The notes: generated from the letters alone by a model not told the origin. 64,000 nucleotides of DNA from an uncultured Pseudomonadota bacterium (GCA_913055625.1 CAJXJW010000004.1:62001-126000), one strand, 5' to 3'; counted from the stretch's first letter, positions 41,216 to 53,260 are shown. Program-made: numbers and translations.

Positions 41216-41873
41216 GCTCACAGTCTCGCATGACGGACATGACTGCTTCCTGAACGCGGGCGCGGTACGGCTCGATGGCGTCGAGCGGTGCGCTGCGCGG
41301 TATCTCCTGCGGTGCACCGACGCCGACGCTGACGCGCGCGAAGGGCTTCGGGATCATGAACGCGTCCCAGCGATCGAGATACCAGGCCCGGTCGGCGGCG
41401 CAGCCCATCGGCAATATCGGCACGCCGGCGATGCGGGCCATCAACACCGTCCCTGCCTTGAATTCGTAGCGCGGGCCGCGCGGCCCGTCGGCCGTCGTCA
41501 CGATGGAATGCCCGGCCTTCATCATCGCCTGCATGTCGCGCAGCGCGAGGGCGCCGCTCTGATTCGCCGAACCCCGAATGACCTCGGCGCCCCAGGCGCG
41601 GGCGATGCGCGATGGCACTTCGCCGTCGACCGAACCGGACACCAGGAAACAGGGCTTGAAGCCGCGCACGATCCAGCGCCGTACCTGCGTCGAACACAAC
41701 ACATGCTGCTGGTGCCAGTAGGCGGGCGCGCAGACACGCTTGCCGTCCACATAGGGTTCGATGTGCTCCGCGCCAATGAGCGGCTCGAACCGGTAGGTTG
41801 CGGTCAGGACGCGAATGATGCCGCGCAGGATCGGCAGCCCGATCGCGTAGTAGATCCTGCGCCCGGTGCTCAT
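41190..41873 (-). CDS. lysophospholipid acyltransferase-like protein, DUF374
   Basis: The 227-residue product has the DUF374 acyltransferase segments: YWHQQHVLCS instead of the usual H-x4-D box, LVSGSVDGEVPSRIARAWG, and ADGPRGPRYEFKAG (the best mark of this family). These enzymes acylate lipid A or lysophospholipids. It is divergent from the P450 gene by about 200 bases and precedes the DUF3108 gene. It could supply or modify a lipid made next door, but that is inference. Confidence 0.82.
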   Translation of the reverse strand: MSTGRRIYYAIGLPILRGIIRVLTATYRFEPLIGAEHIEPYVDGKRVCAPAYWHQQHVLCSTQVRRWIVRGFKPCFLVSGSVDGEVPSRIARAWGAEVIRGSANQSGALALRDMQAMMKAGHSIVTTADGPRGPRYEFKAGTVLMARIAGVPILPMGCAADRAWYLDRWDAFMIPKPFARVSVGVGAPQEIPRSAPLDAIEPYRARVQEAVMSVMRDCEHAVGKSTH

Positions 41874-42071
41874 GCGGCGCTTCGACGCGCTGCTGCGCCG
41901 GGACTCGACGGAATTGTAGTCCACGGTTTCGCGGGATTCGTCTGTCGCTCGTTGTGCCAAGGGGATTTCGGGGTCGACGTGGTGCCTGCAGTTTGCGGTA
42001 TCGGTGCCGAGCCGGTCAATGTAGAATCCGGCGGCACAGTTCGCGATCCAGCCGACAATTCCCCGCAACCC

Positions 42072-43382
42072 ATGCCCGACACCGAATCCGTTACCCGGCG
42101 CCCTCCGGGGCCCGACGAGCCCGTTGCGTTGGGTATCGATCCCGAAACACTGGCAACACTGACCGGACTTCGGGACCGCTACGGCGACATGGTGTCGATG
42201 ACGAAACCCGGCGGGCGCGAGGCCTGGTTCGTCAACGATCCCGCCGAAGTGCGGCGCATCCTCGTCCGGCGGCACGCGAAATACCACAAGGGACCGGGCT
42301 TCGAGCGAGTCAAGATGCTCCTCGGCAACGGCCTGATCGTCAGCGACGGCGACGTGTGGCGACGGTCGCGCACGATGATCCAGCCGGCGTTCAAGGTGCA
42401 GAACGTGCACCGGCTGATGAGCGTCATGGTGGACTGCACGGCGCACCGAGAGCGCGAATGGCGGCGGGCCGCGGAGGCGGGCGAACCCATCAATATCACG
42501 TCGCAGACCAGCGACTTCGCGCTCGAGCTGATACTGCGCTGCATCTTCGGCAGCGACTACGAAACGGAGCTCGCCGCAGACGGCGACAACCCGTTCGATT
42601 TTCTCAGCAAGGATTCGACGCGCGACCTCGGCGTGGTCATGAAGGTGCGCGAGCTTCGCCAGCGTCTGCTCGCGCTGATCGCCGCGCGCCGCGCACGCGA
42701 CGAAGACACGTTCGACTTTCTGTCGATGTACCTGCAAGCCACCGACAAGCAGGGCACGCCGTTCAGCGACGACGAGTTGCTGGACGAACTGATGACGCTG
42801 ATCGTCGCGGGTTTCGAAACCTCGGCCAACACGCTGAACTGGGTGTGGTACCTGCTGGCCGGTCACGCTGACGTCGAGCGCCGCATGATCGAGGAGGCAC
42901 GGGCCTGCCTCCCCGACGACGGCGTGCCGACGCCGGAGCATACGACCGCCATGACCTGGACGCAGCAGGTACTGGAGGAAACACTGCGCCTGTACCCGCC
43001 GGTCTGGCTGTACACGCGGCGGTCGATCGCGGACGACGAACTCGAGGACTACGACGTCGAACCCGGCACCGACATCTACCTGTCGCCCTACATCCTGCAC
43101 CGCACGGAGCGCCACTGGCCGGATCCCGGCCGTTTCGACCCGGAGCGCTTCGCGGCCGATGGCACCGCGCGCAAGGAGCGTCCGTACTTTCCATTTTCAC
43201 TCGGCCCGCGTCGCTGCCTGGGCGAGTACTTCTCGTTTCTCGAGATGAAGATACACCTGGGCCGATTGCTGCCTGCCTTTCATCTTCGCCGCGTCAGCGC
43301 GGAAGACCCTGGGCTGGAACTGGGCATCAATCTGCGCTCGGCCCGGGACATTTTTCTGCAGCCCGAACTTCGCCAGGCATGA
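42072..43382 (+). CDS. cytochrome P450
   Basis: The 436-residue product has the P450 core: I-helix VAGFETSANTLNW (A-G-x-E-T), EETLRLYPP (ExxR), and the heme loop FSLGPRRCLGEYF with ligand Cys382. A PERF-like FDPERFAADG precedes it. It looks soluble, so it would need a separate redox partner, none of which is nearby. It is followed by an acyl ligase/carrier and a FabH-type enzyme; the carrier suggests it oxidises an acyl chain held as a thioester. Confidence 0.93.
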   Translation: MPDTESVTRRPPGPDEPVALGIDPETLATLTGLRDRYGDMVSMTKPGGREAWFVNDPAEVRRILVRRHAKYHKGPGFERVKMLLGNGLIVSDGDVWRRSRTMIQPAFKVQNVHRLMSVMVDCTAHREREWRRAAEAGEPINITSQTSDFALELILRCIFGSDYETELAADGDNPFDFLSKDSTRDLGVVMKVRELRQRLLALIAARRARDEDTFDFLSMYLQATDKQGTPFSDDELLDELMTLIVAGFETSANTLNWVWYLLAGHADVERRMIEEARACLPDDGVPTPEHTTAMTWTQQVLEETLRLYPPVWLYTRRSIADDELEDYDVEPGTDIYLSPYILHRTERHWPDPGRFDPERFAADGTARKERPYFPFSLGPRRCLGEYFSFLEMKIHLGRLLPAFHLRRVSAEDPGLELGINLRSARDIFLQPELRQA

Positions 43383-43383
43383 C

Positions 43384-45327
43384 ATGAAGCTATACGACAC
43401 GATGATCGAGTTGCTGGCGGATGCCCGCCGCCGCGACCGGGAAATACGCTTTATCGACGGCGAGAAGGACGAGTCCACGCTGACGTTCGCCGGGCTCTGG
43501 GATCGGGCGATTGCGCGGCTCGGCGCGCTGCAGGCGCTCGGCATGCGGCAGGGCGATGAACTCGTCATCTTCACGACGAAGAACGAGAGCTTCGTCGTCG
43601 CGTTCTGGGCGGCGATCCTGGGCGGGATCACGCCGGTGCCCGTCGCGGTCGGCATCAGTGACGAGCACCGCTTCAAGCTGTTCCGTATCCTAAGCCAGCT
43701 CGAACGTGGCCGCCTGTACACCGAGGCCGCGCTCAGCGAGCGCTTGCTGGCGTTCGCAAGCGAGCGGGACCTGGCCGATGTCACGAAACGGCTGCGCGAA
43801 CGCACGATCCTGAGCGACGATACCGTGCCATCGTCCCCCGGCGAACTCGCGACCGTGTCGCCGTCGGACCTCGCGTTCATCCAGTACTCGTCCGGGTCGA
43901 CCAGCGACCCGAAGGGCGTGTGCCTCACACACGCCAACCTGTGCCACAACATTCGTGCGATCGTCGAAGGCGCGGACTGGCAGGACGCCGACCGCAGCCT
44001 GTCGTGGATGCCGCTCACCCACGACATGGGCCTGATCGGTTACCACCTGAGCGTGCTCGCCGCGGGCATGCAGCACGCGGTCATGGACACGAACGTGTTC
44101 GTGCGCCGCCCGCTGCTGTGGCTGCAGAAAGCCGACGAACTGCGCGCGACGCAGCTGTGTTCGCCGAACTTCGGCTACAAGCATTTCCTGAAACTGTTCG
44201 AGCGCAAGGGCTTGCCGGACGGCACTGACCTTTCGTGCGTACGACTGATCCTGAACGGTGCGGAACCCATTTCCTGGGAACTCTGCGAAGCGTTTCTCGA
44301 CGCGCTCGCGCCGCTCGGCTTGCGGCGTGCCGCAATGTTCCCGGTATACGGCCTCGCGGAAGCGACCGTCGGCGTTACGTTCGGCCGGCCGGGTGACGAG
44401 CCGTCGCGCATCGTCGTTGACCGTCACGCGCTGCGCATCGGGGACGCGATCACGCCGGTCGACAACGCGCACCCGGACGCCTTGAGTTTCGTGCGCTGCG
44501 GCGCGCCGATACGGGACGTCGAGCTGCGGATTACGGACGATCACGACGCCGTGTTGCCGGAGGAGCGCGTCGGCAACATCCAGCTCCGCGGCGCCAGCGT
44601 CACCGCCCGGATCTACGGCGACCCGGACGCCACCCGCGACCTGTTCACGGCCGACGGCTGGCTGCGCACCGGGGATTGCGGCGTCATCGTCCATGGTCAG
44701 CTCGCAATCACGGGCCGCCAGAAAGACCTCATCATCGTCAACGGCCAGAACTACTACCCGCACGACATCGAGGAAATCGTGGCCCGCATCGACGAACTGG
44801 ACCTGGGCAAGGTCGTCGTCGCCGGCGCCGCGCCCGCCGGCAGCGGCAGCGAGGAACTGCTCGTGTTCATTCTGTACCGGCAGGACATCGATGGCTTCGC
44901 ACCGCTTGCTGCGCGTGTTCGCGACTGCATCGGCGAGCACGTCGGTCTCGAGGTCGACCACGTGATCCCGGTCGGGCGTATTCCGAAGACGACGAGCGGC
45001 AAGGTACAACGTGCGCACCTCGTTCGCGACTACCGCGCGGGTGGCTTCGACGACGTGCTGCGCCAGCTCGCGCCGACCGGCGCCGACGGCGTGGATGGCG
45101 CGTCGGACCCGCTGGTCGCGGAGCTCGTGACCCTTTGCCGGGAGTTCGCGAAGGAACGCGCCATCGGGCCCGACGACAACCTGTTCGAAGTCGGGGTCAG
45201 TTCCCTGACGCTGACCGAGATCGTGCTCGCAATCGACGAGCGCTATCCCGGCAAGCTGGACATCAGCGACCTGTTCGACGTCCCGACGCTGCGTGAAATC
45301 GCCGACTTCCTGCGCCCGCACACCTGA
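43384..45327 (+). CDS. acyl-AMP ligase fused to a C-terminal acyl carrier domain
   Basis: The 647-residue product starts with an ANL adenylation domain: YSSGSTSDPKGVCL (P-loop), WMPLTHDMGL, VYGLAEATVG, DGWLRTGDCG and the hinge with GRQKDLIIVNG and KTTSGKVQR. About residue 560-647 is a carrier domain with FEVGVSSLTLTE, where Ser607 would take phosphopantetheine. It activates a fatty acid as acyl-AMP and loads it onto its own carrier. It starts one base after the P450 stop. Confidence 0.9.
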   Translation: MKLYDTMIELLADARRRDREIRFIDGEKDESTLTFAGLWDRAIARLGALQALGMRQGDELVIFTTKNESFVVAFWAAILGGITPVPVAVGISDEHRFKLFRILSQLERGRLYTEAALSERLLAFASERDLADVTKRLRERTILSDDTVPSSPGELATVSPSDLAFIQYSSGSTSDPKGVCLTHANLCHNIRAIVEGADWQDADRSLSWMPLTHDMGLIGYHLSVLAAGMQHAVMDTNVFVRRPLLWLQKADELRATQLCSPNFGYKHFLKLFERKGLPDGTDLSCVRLILNGAEPISWELCEAFLDALAPLGLRRAAMFPVYGLAEATVGVTFGRPGDEPSRIVVDRHALRIGDAITPVDNAHPDALSFVRCGAPIRDVELRITDDHDAVLPEERVGNIQLRGASVTARIYGDPDATRDLFTADGWLRTGDCGVIVHGQLAITGRQKDLIIVNGQNYYPHDIEEIVARIDELDLGKVVVAGAAPAGSGSEELLVFILYRQDIDGFAPLAARVRDCIGEHVGLEVDHVIPVGRIPKTTSGKVQRAHLVRDYRAGGFDDVLRQLAPTGADGVDGASDPLVAELVTLCREFAKERAIGPDDNLFEVGVSSLTLTEIVLAIDERYPGKLDISDLFDVPTLREIADFLRPHT

Positions 45328-45348
45328 TACGAACCTCGGAGCCTCCGC

Positions 45349-46317
45349 ATGATCCGCACCCGAATCGCTGGTACCGGCAGCTACCTGCCGGAGAAGGTCG
45401 TAACGAACCAAGACCTCGAGAAGCGGATCGACACGTCCGACGAGTGGATCCGCGAGCGCACCGGCATCCGGCGCCGGCACGTGGCGGCGGAGGGCGAGAC
45501 CACGTCGGACATGGCGGTACAGGCGGCGCGCCGCGCGATGGATGCAGCGGGTGTTTCGGCTGACGACCTCGACCTGGTCGTGGTTGCGACGACGACGCCG
45601 GACAAAGTGTTCCCGGCGACCGCCTGCATCGTGCAGCGCAAGCTCGGCATGGCCGGCGGCGCGGCCTACGACATCCAGGCCGTGTGTTCGGGCTTCGTCT
45701 ACGCCCTGGACGCGGCGGACCGCTATATCCGAACCGGCGGCGGCCGAAACGTCCTCGTCATCGGTGCGGAAACGATGTCGCGCATCCTCGATTGGGACGA
45801 TCGCTCGACGGCCGTGCTGTTCGGCGACGGTGCCGGCGCGGTCGTCCTGCAGGCCAGCGACACGGAAGGCATCATCTCGACGCACATTCATTCGGACGGC
45901 AGCCTCGAGGAGACGCTGCACGTCCCGTACGGGGTGTCGACCGGCTACGATACGCTGTGTGGCGGCAAGGCGTTCATCGTCATGCAGGGCAACGCGGTGT
46001 TTCGCAAGGCCGTGAGCATGCTGGGCGAGATTGCCCACGAGACGCTGGACGGTAACGGCATCAAGAAGAAGGAACTGGACTGGCTGGTCCCGCACCAGGC
46101 GAACATGCGCATCATCACCGCGGCGGCGAAGAAGTTCGGCCTGCCGATGGACCGGGTCGTGGTCACGGTGGACGAGCACGCGAACACGTCCGCGGCGTCC
46201 ATCCCGCTGGCCCTCGACATCGCCGTGCGTGACGGGCGGATCAAACGCGGCGAGCTGCTGCTACTGGAAGCCTTCGGCGCGGGCCTGACCTGGGCGTCGG
46301 CGCTGATTCGTTACTGA
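45349..46317 (+). CDS. fabH: 3-oxoacyl-ACP synthase III (FabH-type)
   Basis: The 322-residue product has the KAS III triad: Cys113 (DIQAVCSGF), His249 (VPHQANMRI) and Asn279 (HANTSAAS). The opening IAGTGSYLPEKVVTN and the end GAGLTWASALIRY are FabH-like. It would condense an acyl-CoA or acyl carrier with malonyl carrier. Canonical fabH sits among plsX/fabD/fabG; here it follows a P450 and an acyl ligase with carrier, so it is probably part of a special lipid pathway. Gap to the ligase gene is 21 bases. Confidence 0.9.
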   Translation: MIRTRIAGTGSYLPEKVVTNQDLEKRIDTSDEWIRERTGIRRRHVAAEGETTSDMAVQAARRAMDAAGVSADDLDLVVVATTTPDKVFPATACIVQRKLGMAGGAAYDIQAVCSGFVYALDAADRYIRTGGGRNVLVIGAETMSRILDWDDRSTAVLFGDGAGAVVLQASDTEGIISTHIHSDGSLEETLHVPYGVSTGYDTLCGGKAFIVMQGNAVFRKAVSMLGEIAHETLDGNGIKKKELDWLVPHQANMRIITAAAKKFGLPMDRVVVTVDEHANTSAASIPLALDIAVRDGRIKRGELLLLEAFGAGLTWASALIRY

Positions 46318-46472
46318 GCGGATCCCGGGCGTCGAACTGGACATAATCCCGGCCATTCGGCGATTTTCGGCGCTTTTGCTGTGACATGGTTCACACTTTT
46401 GCCCTTTGCCGCTCCCTATACTGGCCCCAAGAACTGTCGCCAAACGGAGACAGTGCCCGCCAGAGACAGGAA

Positions 46473-46643
46473 ATGGACGACGCCTACAAGGACACCCCGT
46501 TGGCCGCATCGAGCGTGACGCTGCAGCTCGAGCAGATCCAGCGCCGTTGCAGCCAGTTGCTCGACGAGCCCGACGGGCTGGAATTGTCTCTCGAAGAACC
46601 GGCTCCGGCCGTCGACGACGGCAATCCGTACAATCGCGGCTGA
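46473..46643 (+). CDS. small acidic protein, 56 residues
   Basis: ATG 46473 opens MDDAYKDTPLAASSVTLQLE, then a helix (QIQRRCSQLLDEPDG) and an acidic tail (VDDGNPYNRG). A purine-rich AGAGACAGGAA precedes the start. It lies between the fabH-type gene and the molybdenum hydroxylase. Composition fits a gene; no family is recognised. Confidence 0.5.
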   Translation: MDDAYKDTPLAASSVTLQLEQIQRRCSQLLDEPDGLELSLEEPAPAVDDGNPYNRG

Positions 46644-46730
46644 GGGCGCTCCCGCGTAACGCCCCGCTTCCCGACAGGTGCTAGACTCGGTGCGCGCGCT
46701 GCGCACCGGACGGGCATTGGGGAGACGGGA

Positions 46731-47185
46731 ATGGCGATTACTCTGACGATCAACGGCACCGAGCGCACGCTCGAGGCGGAACCGGACATGCCGCTCCTGT
46801 GGGCGCTTCGCGACCTCGCGGGGCTCACCGGCACCAAGTTCGGCTGTGGCAAGGCCCTGTGCGGCGCCTGCACCGTCCATGTCGACGGCGAACCCGTGCG
46901 CTCCTGCTCGTTCCCGGTCTCTGCCGCGGACGGCCGCGATATCACGACGATCGAGGGTCTGTCGGCCGACGGCAGCCACCCGGTCCAGGTGGCCTGGCGC
47001 GAGTTGAACGTCCCCCAGTGCGGTTATTGCCAGTCCGGCCAGATCATGAGCGCAGCGGCACTGCTCGCCCGCAATCCAGCGCCGAGCGACGCCGAAATCG
47101 CGACGGCCATGAGCGGCAACATCTGCCGCTGCGGCACCTACACGCGCATCCGCGCGGCGATACATCGCGCCGCCGGAGAATCGTC

Positions 47186-47189
<4 letters not shown>
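46731..47189 (+). CDS. molybdenum hydroxylase small subunit (2Fe-2S), IorA-like
   Basis: The 152-residue product has a plant-type cluster motif [19 protein letters not shown] with a later Cys and a second cluster motif [10 protein letters not shown] ... [10 protein letters not shown], as in isoquinoline 1-oxidoreductase and related aldehyde or purine oxidases. It passes electrons from the molybdenum subunit, whose gene starts on its stop (GTGA). Confidence 0.93.
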
Positions 47190-49456
<2,267 letters not shown>

Positions 49457-49471
49457 CGCCGGCGCGGCGCT

Positions 49472-50914
49472 TCAGCGCGCGCGTTCGGTCGCTTCGCGGC
49501 CGAGCCAGCGGATCGCGTCTTCGATCCTTTCGTTCCACGGGTGGCCGTTGCTGAGGCGCAGGAAATGGCCGTAGCGGTTGCACGGCGAGAAGATGCGCCC
49601 CGGCGCGATGCTGATGCCGGCGGCGATCGCGTCGTCGAACAACTGCACGGCATCGACGCTCTCCGGCATCTCTATCCACAGTATCGAGCCGCCCATCGGC
49701 TTCGACGTCCGGGTCCGCGCCGGGAAGTGCTCGGCGACAAGCGCACCCATCCGTTCGGCATTGCACTGCAGGACGGGCCGCAGGCCTTTCAGGTGGCGCG
49801 CGTAGTCGCCCGTCGCCAGAAATTCGGCCAGCGTGAGTTGCTGCAGCAGCCCCGACGAACAGGAGAACGCGCGCTTCAGCGCGGCAACGCGGTCGATGTC
49901 CGGCCCGGCGACGACCCAGCCGATGCGGTAGCCCGGCGCGACGGTCTTGGAAAACGAGCCGCAGGTGAGCACCTTCGCGCCGCCGCCGGCAAACTGTGCC
50001 GGCGTGGGCCTCACGCCGTCGTAGCGCAGGTCTCCGTACACGTCGTCTTCGATCAGAACCACGCCGTGCCGCGCGAGCACGTCGAGCAGCCGCACCCGGT
50101 CGCCGTCCGGCATGCTGACGCCGAGCGGATTGCCGAGCGTCGTCGAGAAGACGCACGCGGCAACGTCGTGCTCGCTCAGCGTGCGATCCACCTCGTCGAC
50201 GACGACGCCTTCCTCGGGACAGGTCTCCACCTCGACGGCCAGCATGCCGAGGCTGTCAATCAACTCGAGGACTCCGTGATAAGTCGGTGTTTCTACAGCG
50301 ATAATATCGCCAGGCCTTGCGACCGCGCGCAGCGCGAGAAGCAGGGCTTCCTGCCCGCCGTTCGTGATGCAGATCGCGTCCGGGTCGACCCGCGCACCGA
50401 CGGTGTCGAAGTAGTGAAACGCGATCTGGCGGCGCAGCGACGGCTCGCCGAGCGTGCTGGCGTAGCCGAGGCTGCGGTCCTCGGCGCGGGCCATCACGCG
50501 CTTCATGGCGCGGTGCAGGGATTTCGCGGCCGGTCGCGCCATCGTCGGGTTCGCGATTCCGAGCGGCACGAGGTCGGGATGGTTGATGCCGTCGTAGACC
50601 CGCTGCATCAAGGAACGGTCGTCCAGCATCACCGGCCGGTTCTTCCGGAACGTCGTCGGCCGCACGATGTCGTTCCCGGCGCGGTGGCGCAGGTAGAAGC
50701 CGGACTGGGGCCGGGATTCGATGCGTCGTTGCCGCTCGAGTTCGATATAGGCCTGGCGCACCGTCGGCACACTGACGCCGGTGCGCTGGCTCATCTTGCG
50801 CAGTGACGGCAGGCGGTCGCCGGGTCGCAGGGCGCCGGTTTCCACGCTTTCGTTAATGAGTTCAATGACCTGCCGGTAAAGGTAGGTGCCGGCATCGCGG
50901 GCCAGTTCGGGCAT
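49472..50914 (-). CDS. MocR-type regulator: GntR helix-turn-helix plus PLP aminotransferase-like domain
   Basis: ATG 50914 gives about 480 residues. A GntR winged helix comes first (YLYRQVIELINESVETGAL, then SVPTVRQAYIELERQRR), followed by a class I aminotransferase-fold domain with the PLP lysine region in SFSKTVAPGYRIGWV. MocR proteins sense vitamers or amino acids. A GTG at 50959 is in frame, but a strong promoter overlaps it, so the ATG is preferred. It is divergent from a small gene and a DMT transporter, a usual MocR target. Confidence 0.92.
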   Translation of the reverse strand: MPELARDAGTYLYRQVIELINESVETGALRPGDRLPSLRKMSQRTGVSVPTVRQAYIELERQRRIESRPQSGFYLRHRAGNDIVRPTTFRKNRPVMLDDRSLMQRVYDGINHPDLVPLGIANPTMARPAAKSLHRAMKRVMARAEDRSLGYASTLGEPSLRRQIAFHYFDTVGARVDPDAICITNGGQEALLLALRAVARPGDIIAVETPTYHGVLELIDSLGMLAVEVETCPEEGVVVDEVDRTLSEHDVAACVFSTTLGNPLGVSMPDGDRVRLLDVLARHGVVLIEDDVYGDLRYDGVRPTPAQFAGGGAKVLTCGSFSKTVAPGYRIGWVVAGPDIDRVAALKRAFSCSSGLLQQLTLAEFLATGDYARHLKGLRPVLQCNAERMGALVAEHFPARTRTSKPMGGSILWIEMPESVDAVQLFDDAIAAGISIAPGRIFSPCNRYGHFLRLSNGHPWNERIEDAIRWLGREATERAR

Positions 50915-50949
50915 ACTGTTAAGGTCGCATTTGTCGAAAACTGTATCTG

Positions 50950-50978
50950 TTATAGGCACAGACCCGGCGTATAGTCAA
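50950..50978 (-). promoter_or_regulatory. promoter of the MocR gene
   Basis: On the reverse strand TTGACT (50978-50973) is followed after 17 bases by CTATAA (50955-50950). Transcription would start near 50943, inside the longer in-frame version of the gene, which supports the ATG at 50914 as the true start. Confidence 0.7.
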
Positions 50979-51013
50979 CTGCCGTGTGCCAACCCCAACC
51001 CGAGGATCCGCCC

Positions 51014-51238
51014 ATGTCGAACTGCTGCCCCCACCCGACGAGCGTCGCGGCCCGCGGCGCATGGCGTAGCGGCGACGCCGCGCGTTTTCCCGACCTGCAC
51101 AACCTGCCGAAGATGACCTGGCGACGGGCGTTCGACGGTTTGCTCGGGCCCGCCCTGCGGATGCACCATTACCGGAACCTTCGCGGCGCGCTGATTGCGA
51201 ACGCAATGCGCCGCAACGACTGCGGGACGGAAGAATGA
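51014..51238 (+). CDS. small protein, 74 residues, coupled to the DMT transporter
   Basis: ATG 51014 (GAGG upstream) opens MSNCCPHPTSVAARGAWRSG with two adjacent cysteines near the start. The rest is basic with aromatic residues (MTWRRAFDGLLGPALRMHHY). No family is recognised. It overlaps the next gene by ATGA. The position suggests a shared MocR-controlled transcript. Confidence 0.55.
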   Translation: MSNCCPHPTSVAARGAWRSGDAARFPDLHNLPKMTWRRAFDGLLGPALRMHHYRNLRGALIANAMRRNDCGTEE

Positions 51239-52158
51239 GCAACGCGCTGCTGTACACGATCACGGTCCTGATCTGGGGCTCGACGTGGTTCGCGATCGAG
51301 TTCCAGCTCGGTGTCGTGGAGCCCGAGATTTCCATCGTGTACCGCTACGGCATCGCGTCGTTCCTGCTGTTCGCCTGGTGCCTGGTGCGCGGGCGATCGC
51401 TGCGCTTCAACCTGCGCGCGCACGCGTGGTTTGCAGTCCTCGGGCTGTTCCTGTTCGGCCTGAACTACATCCTCGCGTACCGCGCGCAGATCTTCATCAC
51501 GTCCGCGATGTGTGCCATCGCGTTCTCGACCATCGTCTGGATGAACATCCTGCTGGCCCGCGTTTTCTTCGGCGTGCGCGCCGGCTGGCGCGTGCTGCTC
51601 GGGGCCGGCTTCGGCATCGTGGGCATCGTCGTCCTCTTTGCGCCGCGCATCGTCGACGTGTCGCTGACGGACTCCGTGCTGTTCGGATCGCTGCTCGCGG
51701 TGCTGGGCGCGCTGGCGGCATCCTTCGGCAACATGGCTTCGCAGCGCGCACAGGCGCTGAGGCTCCCGATCGTACAGTCGAATGCGTGGGGCATGTTCTA
51801 CGGCGCGTGCATGACGGGGCTCGTCAGCCTGATCGAAGGCCATCCGTTCACGTTCGAAGCCACCCCGGGCTACGTGATCTCGCTCGCCTACCTCAGCATC
51901 TTCGGTTCAATCGTCGCGTTCGGCGCCTACCTGACGTTGCTCGGCCGTATCGGCGCCCACCGTGCCGGTTATGCGCTCGTCATGTTCCCGGTCGTGGCAC
52001 TGATCCTGTCGATGGCCTTCGAGGGCCTGGAGCTCGACGGCTGGATCGTCGCCGGCACGATCCTCGTGCTGACCGGCAACGTCTTCGTGCTCGAGGGCAA
52101 GTCGAAGGCGCCGCCGGCGGCGGCACCGTCAACCATTGTTCTCAAGGGCTCGGACTGA
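51235..52158 (+). CDS. EamA/DMT-superfamily transporter
   Basis: The 307-residue product has ten hydrophobic spans in two EamA halves, opening IWGSTWFAIEFQLG, the typical first span of such exporters. Family members export amino acids, metabolites or toxic analogues. Divergent pairing with a MocR regulator suggests the substrate is an amino acid or vitamin B6-related compound. Its stop overlaps the converging esterase gene by 17 bases. Confidence 0.9.
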   Translation: MSNALLYTITVLIWGSTWFAIEFQLGVVEPEISIVYRYGIASFLLFAWCLVRGRSLRFNLRAHAWFAVLGLFLFGLNYILAYRAQIFITSAMCAIAFSTIVWMNILLARVFFGVRAGWRVLLGAGFGIVGIVVLFAPRIVDVSLTDSVLFGSLLAVLGALAASFGNMASQRAQALRLPIVQSNAWGMFYGACMTGLVSLIEGHPFTFEATPGYVISLAYLSIFGSIVAFGAYLTLLGRIGAHRAGYALVMFPVVALILSMAFEGLELDGWIVAGTILVLTGNVFVLEGKSKAPPAAAPSTIVLKGSD

Positions 52159-53161
52159 CCGGCGGCTCCTGCGCGACGTCGCCCGCGGCGTCGTTCCAGA
52201 GCCAGCGCAGCGCGTCCGGCAACAGGGCCCCGCCGTCCGAATCCGTGTGCCGGCCCTCGGTCCAGACGGCGCGCACGCGATAGCGCGGACCCGGCTCCGC
52301 GGCCTCGTCCGCCCGGCGGTTCGCGTACTGCAACGCGGCGAGCATCTGCTGATTGGCGAGAAACCAGTTGCCCCATTCGTTATCGAGGTCGTTGCTGCCG
52401 TCCTGCAGGAACACGGCGATGGGCCGGATCGCCGACCGCCGGATCAGGGCCGGGTAGTCCTGGCCGCCCAGCTGCACTGGCGTCTCGTCCGGCCGGAAGC
52501 CAATCGACACGTAGCTCCCGATCAGGCTGACAACCTTCCGGAATGCATCGGGCCGGTGCCACGCTACCGTGAACGCGGCGATCGCACCGCTGCTGGTGCC
52601 GCCGATGGCGCGCTGCTCCGGGTCGGCGGTCAGGCGGTAGCGCTCACCGACGTGCGGCAACAGTTCCTCGATGAGGAAACGCGCATAACGGTCGTTGACG
52701 GCATCGTATTCCTCGGCGCGATGGTTCGGGTTGCTCATGCCGAGATCGTCGGGGTACGCCTGCGCCGTGTGCCCCGGCGTGACGAAAATGCCGATCGTGA
52801 CCGGCATCTCGCCGCGCGCGATCAGGTTTTCCATGACCTGGTGGACGCGCAGCGGGCCAACCGGGTTCGTGGCACGCTGGCCGTCGTGGAAAACGAGCAC
52901 CGAGGCCGGGGCAGTGGCGTCGTACTGCGCAGGCACGAACAGCCAGTAGCGTCGCGCGGTGCCCGAAAAAATCTCGCTGTGGAATTCAAACGGCCCCTCG
53001 AGGGAGCCGGCCGGCGCCTCCGGCTGCCGGAAATGATCGTCGGTCAATGCCCACGGGCCCGGATCGATCGCCGGCTGTTGCGCGTGGCCCGGGGAGACGG
53101 CCGCTGCGGTGAGCAGCGCGGCCGCGAGCGCCGGGCGAAGGTTTGAGATTCGTGCCTGCAT
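52142..53161 (-). CDS. exported alpha/beta-hydrolase, enterochelin-esterase-like
   Basis: ATG 53161 gives 339 residues with a signal peptide (RPALAAALLTAAAVSPGHA). The esterase fold shows RYWLFVPAQYDATAPASVLV, HDGQRATNP, the nucleophile elbow GGTSSGAIAAF and a late His (EGRHTDSDG). Relatives cleave enterobactin, feruloyl or acetyl esters. It would act in the periplasm. The neighbours give no substrate hint. Confidence 0.85.
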   Translation of the reverse strand: MQARISNLRPALAAALLTAAAVSPGHAQQPAIDPGPWALTDDHFRQPEAPAGSLEGPFEFHSEIFSGTARRYWLFVPAQYDATAPASVLVFHDGQRATNPVGPLRVHQVMENLIARGEMPVTIGIFVTPGHTAQAYPDDLGMSNPNHRAEEYDAVNDRYARFLIEELLPHVGERYRLTADPEQRAIGGTSSGAIAAFTVAWHRPDAFRKVVSLIGSYVSIGFRPDETPVQLGGQDYPALIRRSAIRPIAVFLQDGSNDLDNEWGNWFLANQQMLAALQYANRRADEAAEPGPRYRVRAVWTEGRHTDSDGGALLPDALRWLWNDAAGDVAQEPPVSPSP

Positions 53162-53260
53162 CGACGTCGACCCCGCTGTTCGCCGGCGGCTGTTCGTGCC
53201 GCCGGTCGTGTGACAGCATACCGCAGAGACGACCGCGGCAATTGCGCGAGGAGTACGACG

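Noticed and set aside
43690-46179. 829-codon reverse-strand frame across the ligase and fabH genes
   Set aside because: Length comes from GC-rich codon bias. The translation has no domain, and both forward genes have full catalytic motifs.
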